Source: an uncultured Flavobacterium sp. (GTDB lineage Bacteria > Bacteroidota > Bacteroidia > Flavobacteriales > Flavobacteriaceae). Taken from it: 64,000 nt of DNA. The stretch is from contig NZ_CALBSN010000090.1 of NCBI RefSeq assembly GCF_937967675.1, positions 1 through 64,000 on the forward strand. The letters are read 5' to 3'. Shown here piece by piece: positions 18,081 to 26,956 of this stretch; the stretch's first letter is position 1, and each line of letters opens with the position of its first letter. A program made the translations under genes and the position numbers. The notes under the pieces were generated by a model. It was given only the letters and a program-made list of their open reading frames with translations, did no database searches and had not been told where the DNA came from.

Positions 18081-18149
18081 TTATTATTAGAATTTGTCAA
18101 AAGTACGAAATTCCATTTAGAATTTAGAAATTAGAATTCAGAAAATGTT

Positions 18150-18215
18150 GTATAGTATTTTTTGGAACGCGGATGACACGGATTTGAGAAATTTACACGG
18201 ATTTTTTTCTGCCAA
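18150..18215. repeat. Dispersed intergenic phrase, inverted copy
   Basis: The stretch TTTTTTGGAACGCGGATGAC, then ACGGATTT twice, is the reverse complement of the phrase AAATCCGTG...ATCCGCGTTCCAAAA found twice in 6440-6785. It is a short intergenic repeat family between the BatA-like gene and the helicase gene. Confidence 0.7.
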
Positions 18216-18244
18216 CTCAAAACTGAACACTGATCACTAAAATA

Positions 18245-19591
18245 TTATCTCTTCTTTTTCTTCTCCGCGCGTTTTCTTTCTACTGCTCGGTTTCTGGATT
18301 CTGTTTTTCTTGGAGTACGTTTTCCTGGACCGCCTAGGTTGACTTTTTTGTTTTTGTCTTTCTTTTGATGGAAAGCATCGCCACCTTCTTTTTTAGGGGT
18401 TTTTAGTAAGAACTTCATTTTTTTCTTTTCCTTTTCGAAGTCTAAATAGCGTTCTTCTATTTTTAAATCTTCTGGAATAGGAAGTTCTTTGATTTCGGTA
18501 TTCATTAATAATTCTACCTCAATTTTTGGTTCTACTTCACTTGGTGAAATCAAACTTATGGCAACACCTGTTTTATCAGCACGACCTGTTCTACCGATGC
18601 GGTGCATGTATTTTTCTGGTTCTTCTGTAAATTGTAAGTTGATAACGTGCGTAATATCCGAAATATCCAAACCACGTGCCATGATATCGGTTGTAACCAA
18701 ACCTCTTAATTCGCCCGCCTGAAATGCTGCCATTGTATTCAAACGGTAATTTTGTGATTTGTTTGAGTGAATGACACCAAATTGCTCTGGAAATTCGCTT
18801 TCTAAGGTTTCAGAAACTAATTCTACAATACGTTTGTTGTTTACGAAAATCAACACACGATCCATTCCTTCTGTTTCGTGAATTAAATGTTTTAGTAGAT
18901 TTAATTTGGTTAAGAAATTCGGAACTTGATATACAATTTGCTCGATTTGCTCTAATGGTGTTCCGCTTGGGGCCAAGGAAACTTCTTCAGGAAAATCAAA
19001 ATATTCGTCTAACATTTCATCTACTTCTTCGGTCATGGTGGCCGAGAATAAGATGTTTTGTTTTTTGCCACGCATCATAGTTAAAATGGAAGTCAATTGC
19101 GTACGGAAACCTAAGTTTAAGATTTCGTCAAATTCGTCAATGACTAATTTTTGAAGCGAATCGAAACGTAAAACACCGTCAAGCGCTAAATCCATAACAC
19201 GACCTGGCGTTCCAACTAAAATATCGACACCTTCTGCTAATGCTTTTCTTTGTGTGTTGATGTTAACGCCACCATATATACCAAGCGTTCTCACACTCAT
19301 ATATTTTGTCAGTTTTTCAACTTCTTCAGCTACTTGAACTACTAATTCACGCGTTGGAACTAAAATAACTACTCTTGGTGATTCGTTATTTTGAAATTTC
19401 CATTGTTTTAGGATTGGTAACAAGTAAGCGAAGGTTTTACCTGTTCCGGTTTGTGCAATTCCCATTACGTCTCTTCCTGATAGAATTACAGCATGCGATT
19501 TTTCTTGAATAGGTGTAGCGTGAACAAAACCTAATTCGTCTAATGCTTTTTGTAGTGATTTTGGTAAATCGAATTCTTGGAACGTTTTCAT
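18245..19591 (-). CDS. DEAD-box RNA helicase
   Basis: The 448-aa protein shows the helicase motifs in order: Q motif (TPIQEKSHAV), AQTGTGKT, PTRELVVQ, GTPGRVMDL, DEFD in place of DEAD, FSATM, and HRIGRTGR. The C-terminal 60 residues are very basic (KTPRKTESRNRAVERKRAEK), typical of RNA contact. It unwinds RNA using ATP and probably helps ribosome assembly or RNA turnover in the cold. The DEFD variant is common in this Bacteroidota branch. The gene stands alone and ends without a strong hairpin. Exact paralogue name is uncertain. Confidence 0.93.
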   Translation of the reverse strand: MKTFQEFDLPKSLQKALDELGFVHATPIQEKSHAVILSGRDVMGIAQTGTGKTFAYLLPILKQWKFQNNESPRVVILVPTRELVVQVAEEVEKLTKYMSVRTLGIYGGVNINTQRKALAEGVDILVGTPGRVMDLALDGVLRFDSLQKLVIDEFDEILNLGFRTQLTSILTMMRGKKQNILFSATMTEEVDEMLDEYFDFPEEVSLAPSGTPLEQIEQIVYQVPNFLTKLNLLKHLIHETEGMDRVLIFVNNKRIVELVSETLESEFPEQFGVIHSNKSQNYRLNTMAAFQAGELRGLVTTDIMARGLDISDITHVINLQFTEEPEKYMHRIGRTGRADKTGVAISLISPSEVEPKIEVELLMNTEIKELPIPEDLKIEERYLDFEKEKKKMKFLLKTPKKEGGDAFHQKKDKNKKVNLGGPGKRTPRKTESRNRAVERKRAEKKKKR

Positions 19592-19741
19592 GGGTATTAA
19601 ATTTGCTGCAAAGGTACATAAACTTTTTGGAATGGTATTTGTGTCATGTTGCGAGTGAAAACTAGTTGTATTTGCTTAATTTTATTACTACTTTCGATTT
19701 TTAAACAATAATTTCGTCGAAGTTTAGTTTTTACTCCAGCT

Positions 19742-21568
19742 ATGAAATTGAAACTTATTCTTTTTTTATGTATTTGTATGATTTCCTTGAAAGGAAACGC
19801 GCAAACTATTGAAAAAAAAAGTGATAGTGTTTCTGTCTATCAAAATATTAATGATTTATCTAAAAAAAGTAAATTTTCGAGATTTGTTTACAAGTTGATT
19901 TTTAAAGAATCTGCTTTAAAAGCGGAGAATTTGGTTCCTTTTAAGCCTAAAAAAGAGGTTAAAGTGGTCAAAAAGCATCAAGAAGGAAAGGTTATTCGCG
20001 ATATTACAATTGAAACGTTAGATCCATTTGGATATTCGGTTACAAACGAAAAGAAAGTTCCAAAACACAAATTAGAGCATTTTGGTAATACCGTTCATAT
20101 TAAGACAAAAGAAGTCACCATAAGAAATAGTATTCTTTTTAAAAAGTATGATAAATTAGATTCCAAATTATTGTTAGAATCAGAACGTTTGATAAGAAGC
20201 CAGCGTTATATTCGCGAAGTTACTATAGTTCCCGTTGATATTCCTAAAAATAAAGACTCCATTGATATTAAAATTAGGGTTTTGGATTCGTGGACTTTGA
20301 TTCCTACAGGAACTTTATCTTCAACAGAAAGTAGTGCTAAGTTAACTGAGCGTAATATTTTAGGATTTGGGCATTTGATAAGTGGTAATGTAAAAAATCG
20401 TTTTGATACAAAAGAGCGCGCCACTTATGCGCAGTATTCTATTAATAATATTAAAAATACATTTGTTAGGTTTGACTTTAACTATGGGAATGATTTTGAT
20501 AATGATAGCAGACGGAGTATTAATATCAACAGACCATTTTATTCTGTGATTGTAAAAAATGCTGGTGGTATTTATTATGAAAATCAATTGATGACGGAGC
20601 TTTTTCCACAAGGAAATGAGATAACACCCAAGCAAGTTTCCTATGATTTTCAGGAATATTGGTATGGAAGAGCCTTAAAAGTAACCCCCAAGTCAAATTC
20701 GGAGCGTTATTTTACCAATTTAATTTTAGCATTGACTTACAACGAAAAAAAATTTAATATAACGCCTAGCCTAAGTTTAGATCCAACAAGATATTTTTCA
20801 AATGAAAAGAATTGGATTGGAATGATTGGGGTTTCGAGACAAAAATTCTATCAAGATACATTTGTTTTTAATTATTACATTACAGAGGATATTCCATACG
20901 GAGAAAATATTGCACTAATCATTGGGCATCAGGAGAAAAATAGTAACTCAAGAATGTACACTGGGTTAAGTGTTTCTTATGGGAAAAAATGTTCTTTTGG
21001 CTATGCTAGTGGTTTTGCAGAATGGGGAAGTTTTTATGATGCAGGCTTAACCGAACAAACTACTTTTAGGTTGGGATTAAATTATTTTAGTCCATTAATT
21101 AATATAGGAAATTGGCGTTTTCGACAGTTTATAAAACCCACCTATGTTTGGGGAAATAACCGAGATGAATCATTTAAAGATCGTTTGACTTTACTTGACG
21201 AGGATGGCTTGCCAGGGTTTAATAATCGTTTGAACGGCACACAAAAATGGACTGTTTCTTTTCAAACACAATCGTATATTCCCGGCAGTTGGTATGGTTT
21301 TCGATTTAGTCCGTATTTCAACATGACGCTTGGTTCTTTGGCAAACGAAAAAGCTTTGTTTTCGAGTAAAGTATATTCCAAATTTAGTATTGGAGCTTTA
21401 ATCAATAATGACTTTTTGGTATTTAATAGTTTTCAAATTTCATTTTCGTATTATCCAACTATTCCATTTGAGGGTGATGGTATTAATAAGATTAATTCGT
21501 TTGAGAATACGAATTTATCGCTTTATGATTTTCAATTGTCAAAGCCGGCATATATAAAATACGAATGA
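19742..21568 (+). CDS. BamA/Omp85-like outer-membrane protein with POTRA domain
   Basis: The 608-aa product has a signal peptide (ending LKGNAQ). A basic linker precedes a POTRA-like unit at about residues 85-175 (VIRDITIETLDPFG ... SERLIRSQRYIREVTIVPVD). The C-terminal 400 residues form a barrel with alternating aromatic strands. It is shorter than BamA (usually 750-850 aa with five POTRA units). It belongs to a lipid or protein translocation branch of the Omp85 group seen in Bacteroidota. The gene is alone. Stops of this gene and the convergent hemN lie in an inverted repeat (21567-21576 and 21618-21627). Confidence 0.75.
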   Translation: MKLKLILFLCICMISLKGNAQTIEKKSDSVSVYQNINDLSKKSKFSRFVYKLIFKESALKAENLVPFKPKKEVKVVKKHQEGKVIRDITIETLDPFGYSVTNEKKVPKHKLEHFGNTVHIKTKEVTIRNSILFKKYDKLDSKLLLESERLIRSQRYIREVTIVPVDIPKNKDSIDIKIRVLDSWTLIPTGTLSSTESSAKLTERNILGFGHLISGNVKNRFDTKERATYAQYSINNIKNTFVRFDFNYGNDFDNDSRRSININRPFYSVIVKNAGGIYYENQLMTELFPQGNEITPKQVSYDFQEYWYGRALKVTPKSNSERYFTNLILALTYNEKKFNITPSLSLDPTRYFSNEKNWIGMIGVSRQKFYQDTFVFNYYITEDIPYGENIALIIGHQEKNSNSRMYTGLSVSYGKKCSFGYASGFAEWGSFYDAGLTEQTTFRLGLNYFSPLINIGNWRFRQFIKPTYVWGNNRDESFKDRLTLLDEDGLPGFNNRLNGTQKWTVSFQTQSYIPGSWYGFRFSPYFNMTLGSLANEKALFSSKVYSKFSIGALINNDFLVFNSFQISFSYYPTIPFEGDGINKINSFENTNLSLYDFQLSKPAYIKYE

Positions 21569-21620
21569 TTTAAGTGGATGTTATAAAAAGATAGAGAGTA
21601 GCATTTCATATAATATTCAC

Positions 21621-22985
21621 TTAAATCGTCATAGAAAATAGTTTTGTTTCAGGAGCTTTTCGAATTAAACGTAAATCAAAAGCCATACAAATATTACGCA
21701 CAAAAGGTTTTCCTTTTTCAGTTACCATAATGCTATCATTTTGAATGGTTAAAATGCCGTCATCTTCCATTTCTTCCAGGCTTGCTAATACAGATGATAA
21801 TTCAGGAAAATCTAGAGTTTTATCTTTCCATGAGGTAGTAAATTGGCACATTAAATTTAAAATATGTCTTCTAATAATTAAATCTTCTGAAGTTAGAACG
21901 TGACCTCTAAAAATAGGCAATTGATTGTCTGCTAAATGCGTATAATAATCTTCTATTGTTTTTTCATTTTGCGCAAAACTGTACCAACTATCACTAATAG
22001 AAGACACGCCTAAGCCTATCATTAATTGTGTTTTTGAAGCGGTATAGCCCATGAAATTACGATGCAGTTTTCCTTCTTTGAATGAAGTATACATGCTATC
22101 GTTTTCTAATGCAAAGTGATCCATTCCAATTTCATGGTAGCCGTTTTGTGCCAATTGTTTTTTACCTTCTTCATACAACATTCGTTTCTCGTCGTCTTTT
22201 GGTAAATCTTCGTCTTTAAATCCGCGTTGACCGTTGCCTTTAATCCATGGCACGTGTGCGTAACTGTAAAAAGCTAATCTATCGGGTTGTAACGATTTGG
22301 TTTTATCAATTGTATCTTTAACGTCGGCTAATGTTTGAAATGGTAATCCAAAAATTAAGTCGTGACCAATAGATGTATATCCAATTTCTTTTGCCCAAAA
22401 TGTTACTTTCGCAACATTGTGAAAGGGTTGTATTCGATGAATTGCTTCTTGCACTTTTGGCGAATAATCTTGCACTCCAAAACTTACTCTTCTAAAACCT
22501 AAATTGTAAAGTGTTTGTAAATGTTGTTTAGTAGTATTGTTTGGATGTCCTTCAAAGCTAAATTCATGGTCTTCAGCTTTAGTTGCGTATTGAAATATGC
22601 CCTTTATTAAGTATTCAAGATTTTCCGGAGAAAAGAATGTTGGGGTACCACCACCTAAGTGAATTTCTTTGATTATGGGTTTTCTGGGAAATAAATCGCA
22701 ATATAATTTCCATTCTTTAATAACAGCTGCAATGTAAGGGTCTTCCACTTCATGACGTTTGGTAATGCGCTTGTTACAGCCACAAAAGGTACATAAACTT
22801 TCACAAAACGGAAGGTGAATATATAAGCTAATACCTTCTGTATTGTTAGATTCTTTAAACGATTGCAACAATGTTTTTTTCCAATCTTCTATGTGGAAAT
22901 TTTCCTCTTCCCAGTATGGAACAGTTGGATAACTGGTATAGCGGGGACCGGGAACGTTATATTTTTGGACTATTGAGACTGACAT
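21621..22985 (-). CDS. hemN: Oxygen-independent coproporphyrinogen III oxidase
   Basis: This 454-aa radical SAM enzyme has the cluster motif CESLCTFCGC near residue 62, the start GPRYTSYPTVPYW and the HemN-specific LHLGGGTPTF-type segment (EIHLGGGTPTFFS). It performs two oxidative decarboxylations in haem synthesis without oxygen. Length matches true HemN rather than HemW. An FNR/CRP-like palindrome lies 54 bases upstream, which suits a gene induced at low oxygen. It is transcribed away from trxA, with which it shares the control region. Confidence 0.95.
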   Translation of the reverse strand: MSVSIVQKYNVPGPRYTSYPTVPYWEEENFHIEDWKKTLLQSFKESNNTEGISLYIHLPFCESLCTFCGCNKRITKRHEVEDPYIAAVIKEWKLYCDLFPRKPIIKEIHLGGGTPTFFSPENLEYLIKGIFQYATKAEDHEFSFEGHPNNTTKQHLQTLYNLGFRRVSFGVQDYSPKVQEAIHRIQPFHNVAKVTFWAKEIGYTSIGHDLIFGLPFQTLADVKDTIDKTKSLQPDRLAFYSYAHVPWIKGNGQRGFKDEDLPKDDEKRMLYEEGKKQLAQNGYHEIGMDHFALENDSMYTSFKEGKLHRNFMGYTASKTQLMIGLGVSSISDSWYSFAQNEKTIEDYYTHLADNQLPIFRGHVLTSEDLIIRRHILNLMCQFTTSWKDKTLDFPELSSVLASLEEMEDDGILTIQNDSIMVTEKGKPFVRNICMAFDLRLIRKAPETKLFSMTI

Positions 22986-23038
22986 TAGTATAGATTTTTA
23001 GCACCATACAAACTTATTGCGCTTCAAAACAAAAAAAA

Positions 23039-23052
23039 ATGATAATTATCAT
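23039..23052. promoter_or_regulatory. FNR/CRP-like palindrome between hemN and trxA
   Basis: ATGATAATTATCAT is a perfect 14-bp palindrome with the TGAT-N4-ATCA core of FNR/CRP-family sites. It lies 54 bp before the hemN start and about 50 bp upstream of a TAtcTTTG box for trxA. Confidence 0.6.
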
Positions 23053-23099
23053 ATTACGTTTGTGTAACAAATATTACAGATGAAAGTTATTCCAAATCG

Positions 23100-23107
23100 T
23101 ATCTTTG
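23100..23107 (+). promoter_or_regulatory. Promoter -7 box for trxA
   Basis: TATCTTTG fits the Bacteroidota TAnnTTTG consensus exactly and lies 19 bases before the trxA ATG. A matching -33 box at usual distance was not seen, which would suit activator dependence. Confidence 0.6.
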
Positions 23108-23126
23108 AATTAGAAAAAAATCGATT

Positions 23127-23429
23127 ATGAATGCAAAATTTAATGATATTATAAATGGTAACGATTTGGTATTAGTTGATTTCTATGCCGATTGGTGTGG
23201 ACCTTGTAAAATGATGTCGCCTATCTTACAAGAAGTGAAGTTAGATTTGAAAGATGCTGTTAAAATTATAAAAGTGAATGTTGACCAACACCAAGATTTG
23301 GCGAGTCATTTTATGGTTAGAGGTGTTCCAACGTTAATGTTGTTTAAAACAGGAAAGATGTTATGGCGTCAATCGGGAGTGTTGAGTGCTAAAGATTTAA
23401 CAACTATAATTAGCAATCATTTGAATTAA
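23127..23429 (+). CDS. trxA: Thioredoxin
   Basis: The 100-aa protein carries ADWCGPCKMM (Cys24 and Cys27), the conserved VNVDQH segment and the cis-Pro GVPTLMLF, so it is a complete cytoplasmic thioredoxin without signal peptide. It heads a same-strand group with a rhodanese lipoprotein and a YgaP-like membrane protein. The shared control region with hemN suggests response to oxygen or redox state. It may reduce Tpx, encoded at 13358. Confidence 0.95.
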   Translation: MNAKFNDIINGNDLVLVDFYADWCGPCKMMSPILQEVKLDLKDAVKIIKVNVDQHQDLASHFMVRGVPTLMLFKTGKMLWRQSGVLSAKDLTTIISNHLN

Positions 23430-23476
23430 TTTTTTTTGTATATTTATAAACGAAAACAAACAAAAACATAAAAAGA

Positions 23477-23866
23477 ATGAAATTTAAAGTATTGAGTTTG
23501 GTCATCCTATTTTTTGGATTGACTTCTTGTTTGAAGAATCAAGCAGATGGTGTTCAAGTATTGGATGTAGCCAAATATGAGAAAAAAATGGCTCAACCTG
23601 ATGTGCAATTGGTAGATGTTCGTACGCCAGAAGAATTTAATGAGGGTCATTTAGAAAATGCAATAAATATTGATGTTACGGCTGATGATTTTGATGCCAA
23701 AGTAGCTAGTTTAGATAAAGAAAAACCAGTAATGGTTTATTGTAAACTTGGAGGAAGAAGTTCCAAAGCGGCTACTCGATTAAAAGAATTGGGATTCAAA
23801 AATATTTCTGATTTAGAGGGTGGAATTACCAATTGGACAAATGAGAACAAACCAATAGTAAAATAA
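23477..23866 (+). CDS. Rhodanese-domain lipoprotein
   Basis: This 129-aa protein has a lipoprotein signal (FFGLTSC, Cys18). A single rhodanese domain follows: DVRTPEEFNEGHLENAINID, then active-site loop CKLGGRSS with Cys89, and the closing DLEGGITNW. Rhodaneses carry sulfane sulfur as a persulfide on the loop Cys. Lipidation places it in the periplasm or on a membrane. Together with the thioredoxin before it and the DUF2892 membrane protein after it, it resembles a split form of the YgaP sulfurtransferase. Target is unknown. Confidence 0.92.
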   Translation: MKFKVLSLVILFFGLTSCLKNQADGVQVLDVAKYEKKMAQPDVQLVDVRTPEEFNEGHLENAINIDVTADDFDAKVASLDKEKPVMVYCKLGGRSSKAATRLKELGFKNISDLEGGITNWTNENKPIVK

Positions 23867-23883
23867 ACTTAATACTTTAGATT

Positions 23884-24096
23884 ATGAAGAAAAATGTAGG
23901 TACTGGTGATCGCTTTTTACGAGTTATGATTGGAGTGATTGCTTTAATTTTAGGACTTTCAGGAATGTTAGACGGAACCATGAAATGGGTTGCATTAGGT
24001 GCAGGAATCATGATGGTTGTTACAGCTTCTTTAGAGTTTTGCCCGCTTTACACGTTTTTAGGCATCAATACATGTAAGGTAAAATCAAAAAAATAA
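23884..24096 (+). CDS. YgaP-type DUF2892 membrane protein
   Basis: The 70-aa protein matches DUF2892: start KKNVGTGDRFLRVMIG, two membrane helices and the end CPLYTFLGINTCK with two conserved Cys. In YgaP this domain is fused to a rhodanese; here the rhodanese is the gene 17 bases upstream. The layout suggests a membrane partner for sulfur handling. Confidence 0.88.
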   Translation: MKKNVGTGDRFLRVMIGVIALILGLSGMLDGTMKWVALGAGIMMVVTASLEFCPLYTFLGINTCKVKSKK

Positions 24097-24163
24097 AATC
24101 AAATTAAAAATTAATATAAGTATGATTTACTTCGGTAAATTGTACTTTTTTATTTTATACCCT

Positions 24164-24496
24164 ATGATAACTTGGAACGATTTTGAAAGAGTAGAAATGC
24201 GCATTGGAACTATCTTAGATGTACAAGATTTTCCAAAAGCAAATAAACCAGCGTATCAATTAACGATTGATTTTGGTGTTGAATTAGGAATTAAAAAATC
24301 TTCTGCACAAATTACCAAGCGTTATACAAAAGAAGAATTGCATGGGAAACAAATTATTGCCGTGGTCAATTTTCCAAAAAAACAAATTGCGGATTTTATG
24401 AGCGAGTGTTTGGTGTTGGGTTCAGTAGGCGAGGAAAACGATATTGTTTTGCTGACTTCTGATATTCCTGTTGAAAATGGGTTGCGTATTGGATAA
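24164..24496 (+). CDS. csaA: CsaA-type tRNA-binding protein
   Basis: From ATG 24164 the protein is 110 aa (MITWNDFERVEMRIGTILD), the usual CsaA length. A longer frame from 24122 adds 14 hydrophobic residues not found in the family, so the later start is preferred. The OB-fold tRNA-binding domain is complete: VEMRIGTI, KPAYQLTIDFG, SSAQIT, VVNFPKKQIADFMSE and a closing ENDIVLL. CsaA binds structured RNA and can act as an export-linked chaperone. A terminator follows at once. Confidence 0.9.
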   Translation: MITWNDFERVEMRIGTILDVQDFPKANKPAYQLTIDFGVELGIKKSSAQITKRYTKEELHGKQIIAVVNFPKKQIADFMSECLVLGSVGEENDIVLLTSDIPVENGLRIG

Positions 24497-24531
24497 AAAA
24501 AATCCCAAATTCTTAATAGAGTTTGGGAATT
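24495..24531. terminator. Bidirectional terminator after csaA
   Basis: AATCCCAAATTC and GAGTTTGGGAATT form a long stem between the csaA stop and the convergent PUR-protein stop, with A-rich and T-rich flanks. Confidence 0.8.
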
Positions 24532-24551
24532 TATATTATTTATTCAAAAGA

Positions 24552-24926
24552 TTAAATATCGTCGAAATCAATATTAGTAAAGCTCTCAGCTGATTTTACT
24601 TCATCGTTTCCTTCAGTATAAACTTCTCTTTTGAAATCTTTTTGATGTCTTTCTGAGATTACTTCTTCTCCTTTTTGGTCAAGAACAAAATCCGTCATTT
24701 CATCTAAAATTTCTCTGAAAGCAGCAAAATCTTCTTTGTACAAATAGATTTTGTGTTTTTTAAAGTGAAATGAACCATCTTCTTCTGTAAACTTTTTACT
24801 TTCAGTAATGGTAATGTAGTAATCATCTGCTTTTGTAGCTCTTACATCAAAGAAATACGTTCTTCTTCCTGCACGCAATACTTTAGAAAAAATATCTTCT
24901 TTTTCTAACATGTCATTTTCTCTCAT
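24552..24926 (-). CDS. PUR-alpha family nucleic-acid-binding protein (DUF3276)
   Basis: This 124-aa protein matches the Bacteroidota PUR domain: SKVLRAGRRTYFFDVRATKA, DYYITITESKK, HKIYLYKEDFAAFREIL. It is related to eukaryotic Pur-alpha and binds single-stranded DNA or RNA. The C-terminal 30 residues are acidic. It stands alone between csaA and an ABC exporter gene. Cellular role in bacteria is not settled. Confidence 0.9.
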   Translation of the reverse strand: MRENDMLEKEDIFSKVLRAGRRTYFFDVRATKADDYYITITESKKFTEEDGSFHFKKHKIYLYKEDFAAFREILDEMTDFVLDQKGEEVISERHQKDFKREVYTEGNDEVKSAESFTNIDFDDI

Positions 24927-24996
24927 AATCCTACTGTCAATTAATTAGTGTTATAGCGTCTCAAAAATCTAAAAAAAAATCGGATTAAACAAAAGT

Positions 24997-26763
24997 TTAT
25001 TCAATTTCTTTTTCCGAAAGTTGTTTTAAGTATAACTCTTTGTAGTAACCATTAAGGTCTAATAGTTGAGAATGAGTACCTTGCTCTATAATTTTACCTT
25101 CGTCTAAAATGATAATCCAATCCGCATTTTTGGCAGAAGAAACTCGGTGACTCACAATTATAGTTGTTTTGTCTTTGCAATAGTCTAATAAGTTGTTCAA
25201 AATGGTTTCTTCAGTTTCGGTATCTACAGCGCTTAAGCAATCGTCTAAAAGAAGTACAGGAGCATTTTTAATTAAAGCTCGAGCAATAGAAACACGTTGC
25301 TTTTGTCCACCCGATAGCGTAATACCTCGTTCGCCTAAAACCGTTTCATATTGCTGATTGAAATTCATGATGTTATCATGAACTACGGCTTTTTTAGCGG
25401 CTTCCATAACTTCTTCATCAGTAGCATGTTCGTTCCCGAATTTGATGTTATTTTTGATACTATCCGAAAACAAGAAAGCATCTTGTGGCACTACACTAAT
25501 CTGATTGCGTAAATCAAATAAATTCAAGTCTTTGATGTCTTTATTGTCAATTGAAACCGTTCCTGAAGTCGTATCATACAAACGACTAATTAAGGTTAAA
25601 AGAGTCGATTTTCCAGAACCTGTTTTTCCTAGAATCGCTAACGTTTTTCCTTTTTTAACTTCAAACGAAATTTGGTCTAAAGCTTTGATTTTAGTGTCTT
25701 CATATTCAAAAGAAACTTTATCAAATTTAATTGCGCCTTCAATTGAAGTATGACTGCTAACCGTATTTTTAATTTCAGGTTCCTCTTTTAGGAATTCATT
25801 AATACGTTTTTGCGAAGCTTCTGCCTCTTGAACTAATGAAGAAACCCAACCCAAAGAAGCTACTGGCCAAGTCAACATGTTGATGTATAAAATGAATTGG
25901 GCAATAACTCCAATACTTGCAATTTCAGGATCGTTATTGATGTACATAGAACCACCAACATAAACTACAACCAAGTTACTCAATCCAATAAGTAAAATCA
26001 TTAACGGACCAAAAAGCGAATTTACTCTCGCTAAATCCATTGCTTTTGTTCTACTCTCATTGCTTAAATCAGTAAATTCATTTTGTTTTTTACCTTCAAT
26101 CGCATAGGCTTTAATTACTCGAATTCCAGAGAAAATTTCTTGTGTAAACGAAGAAAGCGTTGATAAATTCTTTTGAAATTCGCCACTACGTTTATGAATC
26201 ATCGAACTAATTTTGAAAATACTATACGATAAAAGAGGTAATGGTAATAAAGAATATAAAGTTAGTTTTGGTGAAATGTTGTACATGTAAATCACCACAA
26301 TTGTAAAACGCATTAAGGTATTTAACGAATACATTACGGCTGGACCTACATACATTCTCACTTTTCCAACGTCTTCGCTAATGCGATTCATTAAATCTCC
26401 GGTGCGATTGCGTTTGTAGAAACTTTGCGATAAGGTTTGGTAATGATTGAATATTTCGTTTTTCAAATCAAATTCCACATGGCGCGACATTACAATCAAA
26501 GTTTGACGCATTAAGAAGGTGAAAAATCCGGCGATAATTGTGGTTCCTAAAATCAGCAAAATGTTGTGAAATAATGATTTTTGAAAGCTAAGTAAGTCGC
26601 CATCTGGACTTTTTACGTAGTCTTCAATTACTTTTATGGAGTTTCCAATTAACTCTGGAGTAAATAAAGAGAAGATTTGTGCTACAATCGTAATAACTAT
26701 TCCAAGTAGGAAGCGATATTTGTATTTGACAAAGTATTTGTTTAAATATTGTAATTCTTTCAT
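24997..26763 (-). CDS. ABC exporter, fused permease and ATPase
   Basis: The 588-aa half-transporter has six membrane helices (residues 15-310) and an ATPase domain with Walker A GKTGSGKST, Q-loop VPQDAFLF, signature LSGGQKQRVSIARAL and Walker B LLLDDCLSAVD, plus H-loop SHR. This is the MsbA/MdlB layout. It forms a dimer that exports a lipid, drug or peptide. No adjacent substrate gene is present, so specificity is unknown. It is divergent from the dehydrogenase gene. Confidence 0.93.
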   Translation of the reverse strand: MKELQYLNKYFVKYKYRFLLGIVITIVAQIFSLFTPELIGNSIKVIEDYVKSPDGDLLSFQKSLFHNILLILGTTIIAGFFTFLMRQTLIVMSRHVEFDLKNEIFNHYQTLSQSFYKRNRTGDLMNRISEDVGKVRMYVGPAVMYSLNTLMRFTIVVIYMYNISPKLTLYSLLPLPLLSYSIFKISSMIHKRSGEFQKNLSTLSSFTQEIFSGIRVIKAYAIEGKKQNEFTDLSNESRTKAMDLARVNSLFGPLMILLIGLSNLVVVYVGGSMYINNDPEIASIGVIAQFILYINMLTWPVASLGWVSSLVQEAEASQKRINEFLKEEPEIKNTVSSHTSIEGAIKFDKVSFEYEDTKIKALDQISFEVKKGKTLAILGKTGSGKSTLLTLISRLYDTTSGTVSIDNKDIKDLNLFDLRNQISVVPQDAFLFSDSIKNNIKFGNEHATDEEVMEAAKKAVVHDNIMNFNQQYETVLGERGITLSGGQKQRVSIARALIKNAPVLLLDDCLSAVDTETEETILNNLLDYCKDKTTIIVSHRVSSAKNADWIIILDEGKIIEQGTHSQLLDLNGYYKELYLKQLSEKEIE

Positions 26764-26884
26764 AGTATTCTTTAGTGTGATACCATTTCTGTATCAAATT
26801 CATTAAAAAGATAATCAATTGATAATGAACGATTATCGAGTTTTTTCGCTTTTCATTGCTAAATTATTAAATTAAATATAATTT

Positions 26885-26916
26885 TTTGAATCATTTTAAA
26901 ATTATTCGTAATATTG
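26885..26916 (+). promoter_or_regulatory. Promoter of Leu/Glu dehydrogenase gene
   Basis: TTTG at 26885-26888 and TAATATTG at 26909-26916 are 20 bases apart, fitting the Bacteroidota -33/-7 pattern with one mismatch in the -7 box. The start ATG at 26957 follows 41 bases later. Confidence 0.5.
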
Positions 26917-26956
26917 TAACTAAATATTGAATAATTTTCAACATAACTCAAATCGC

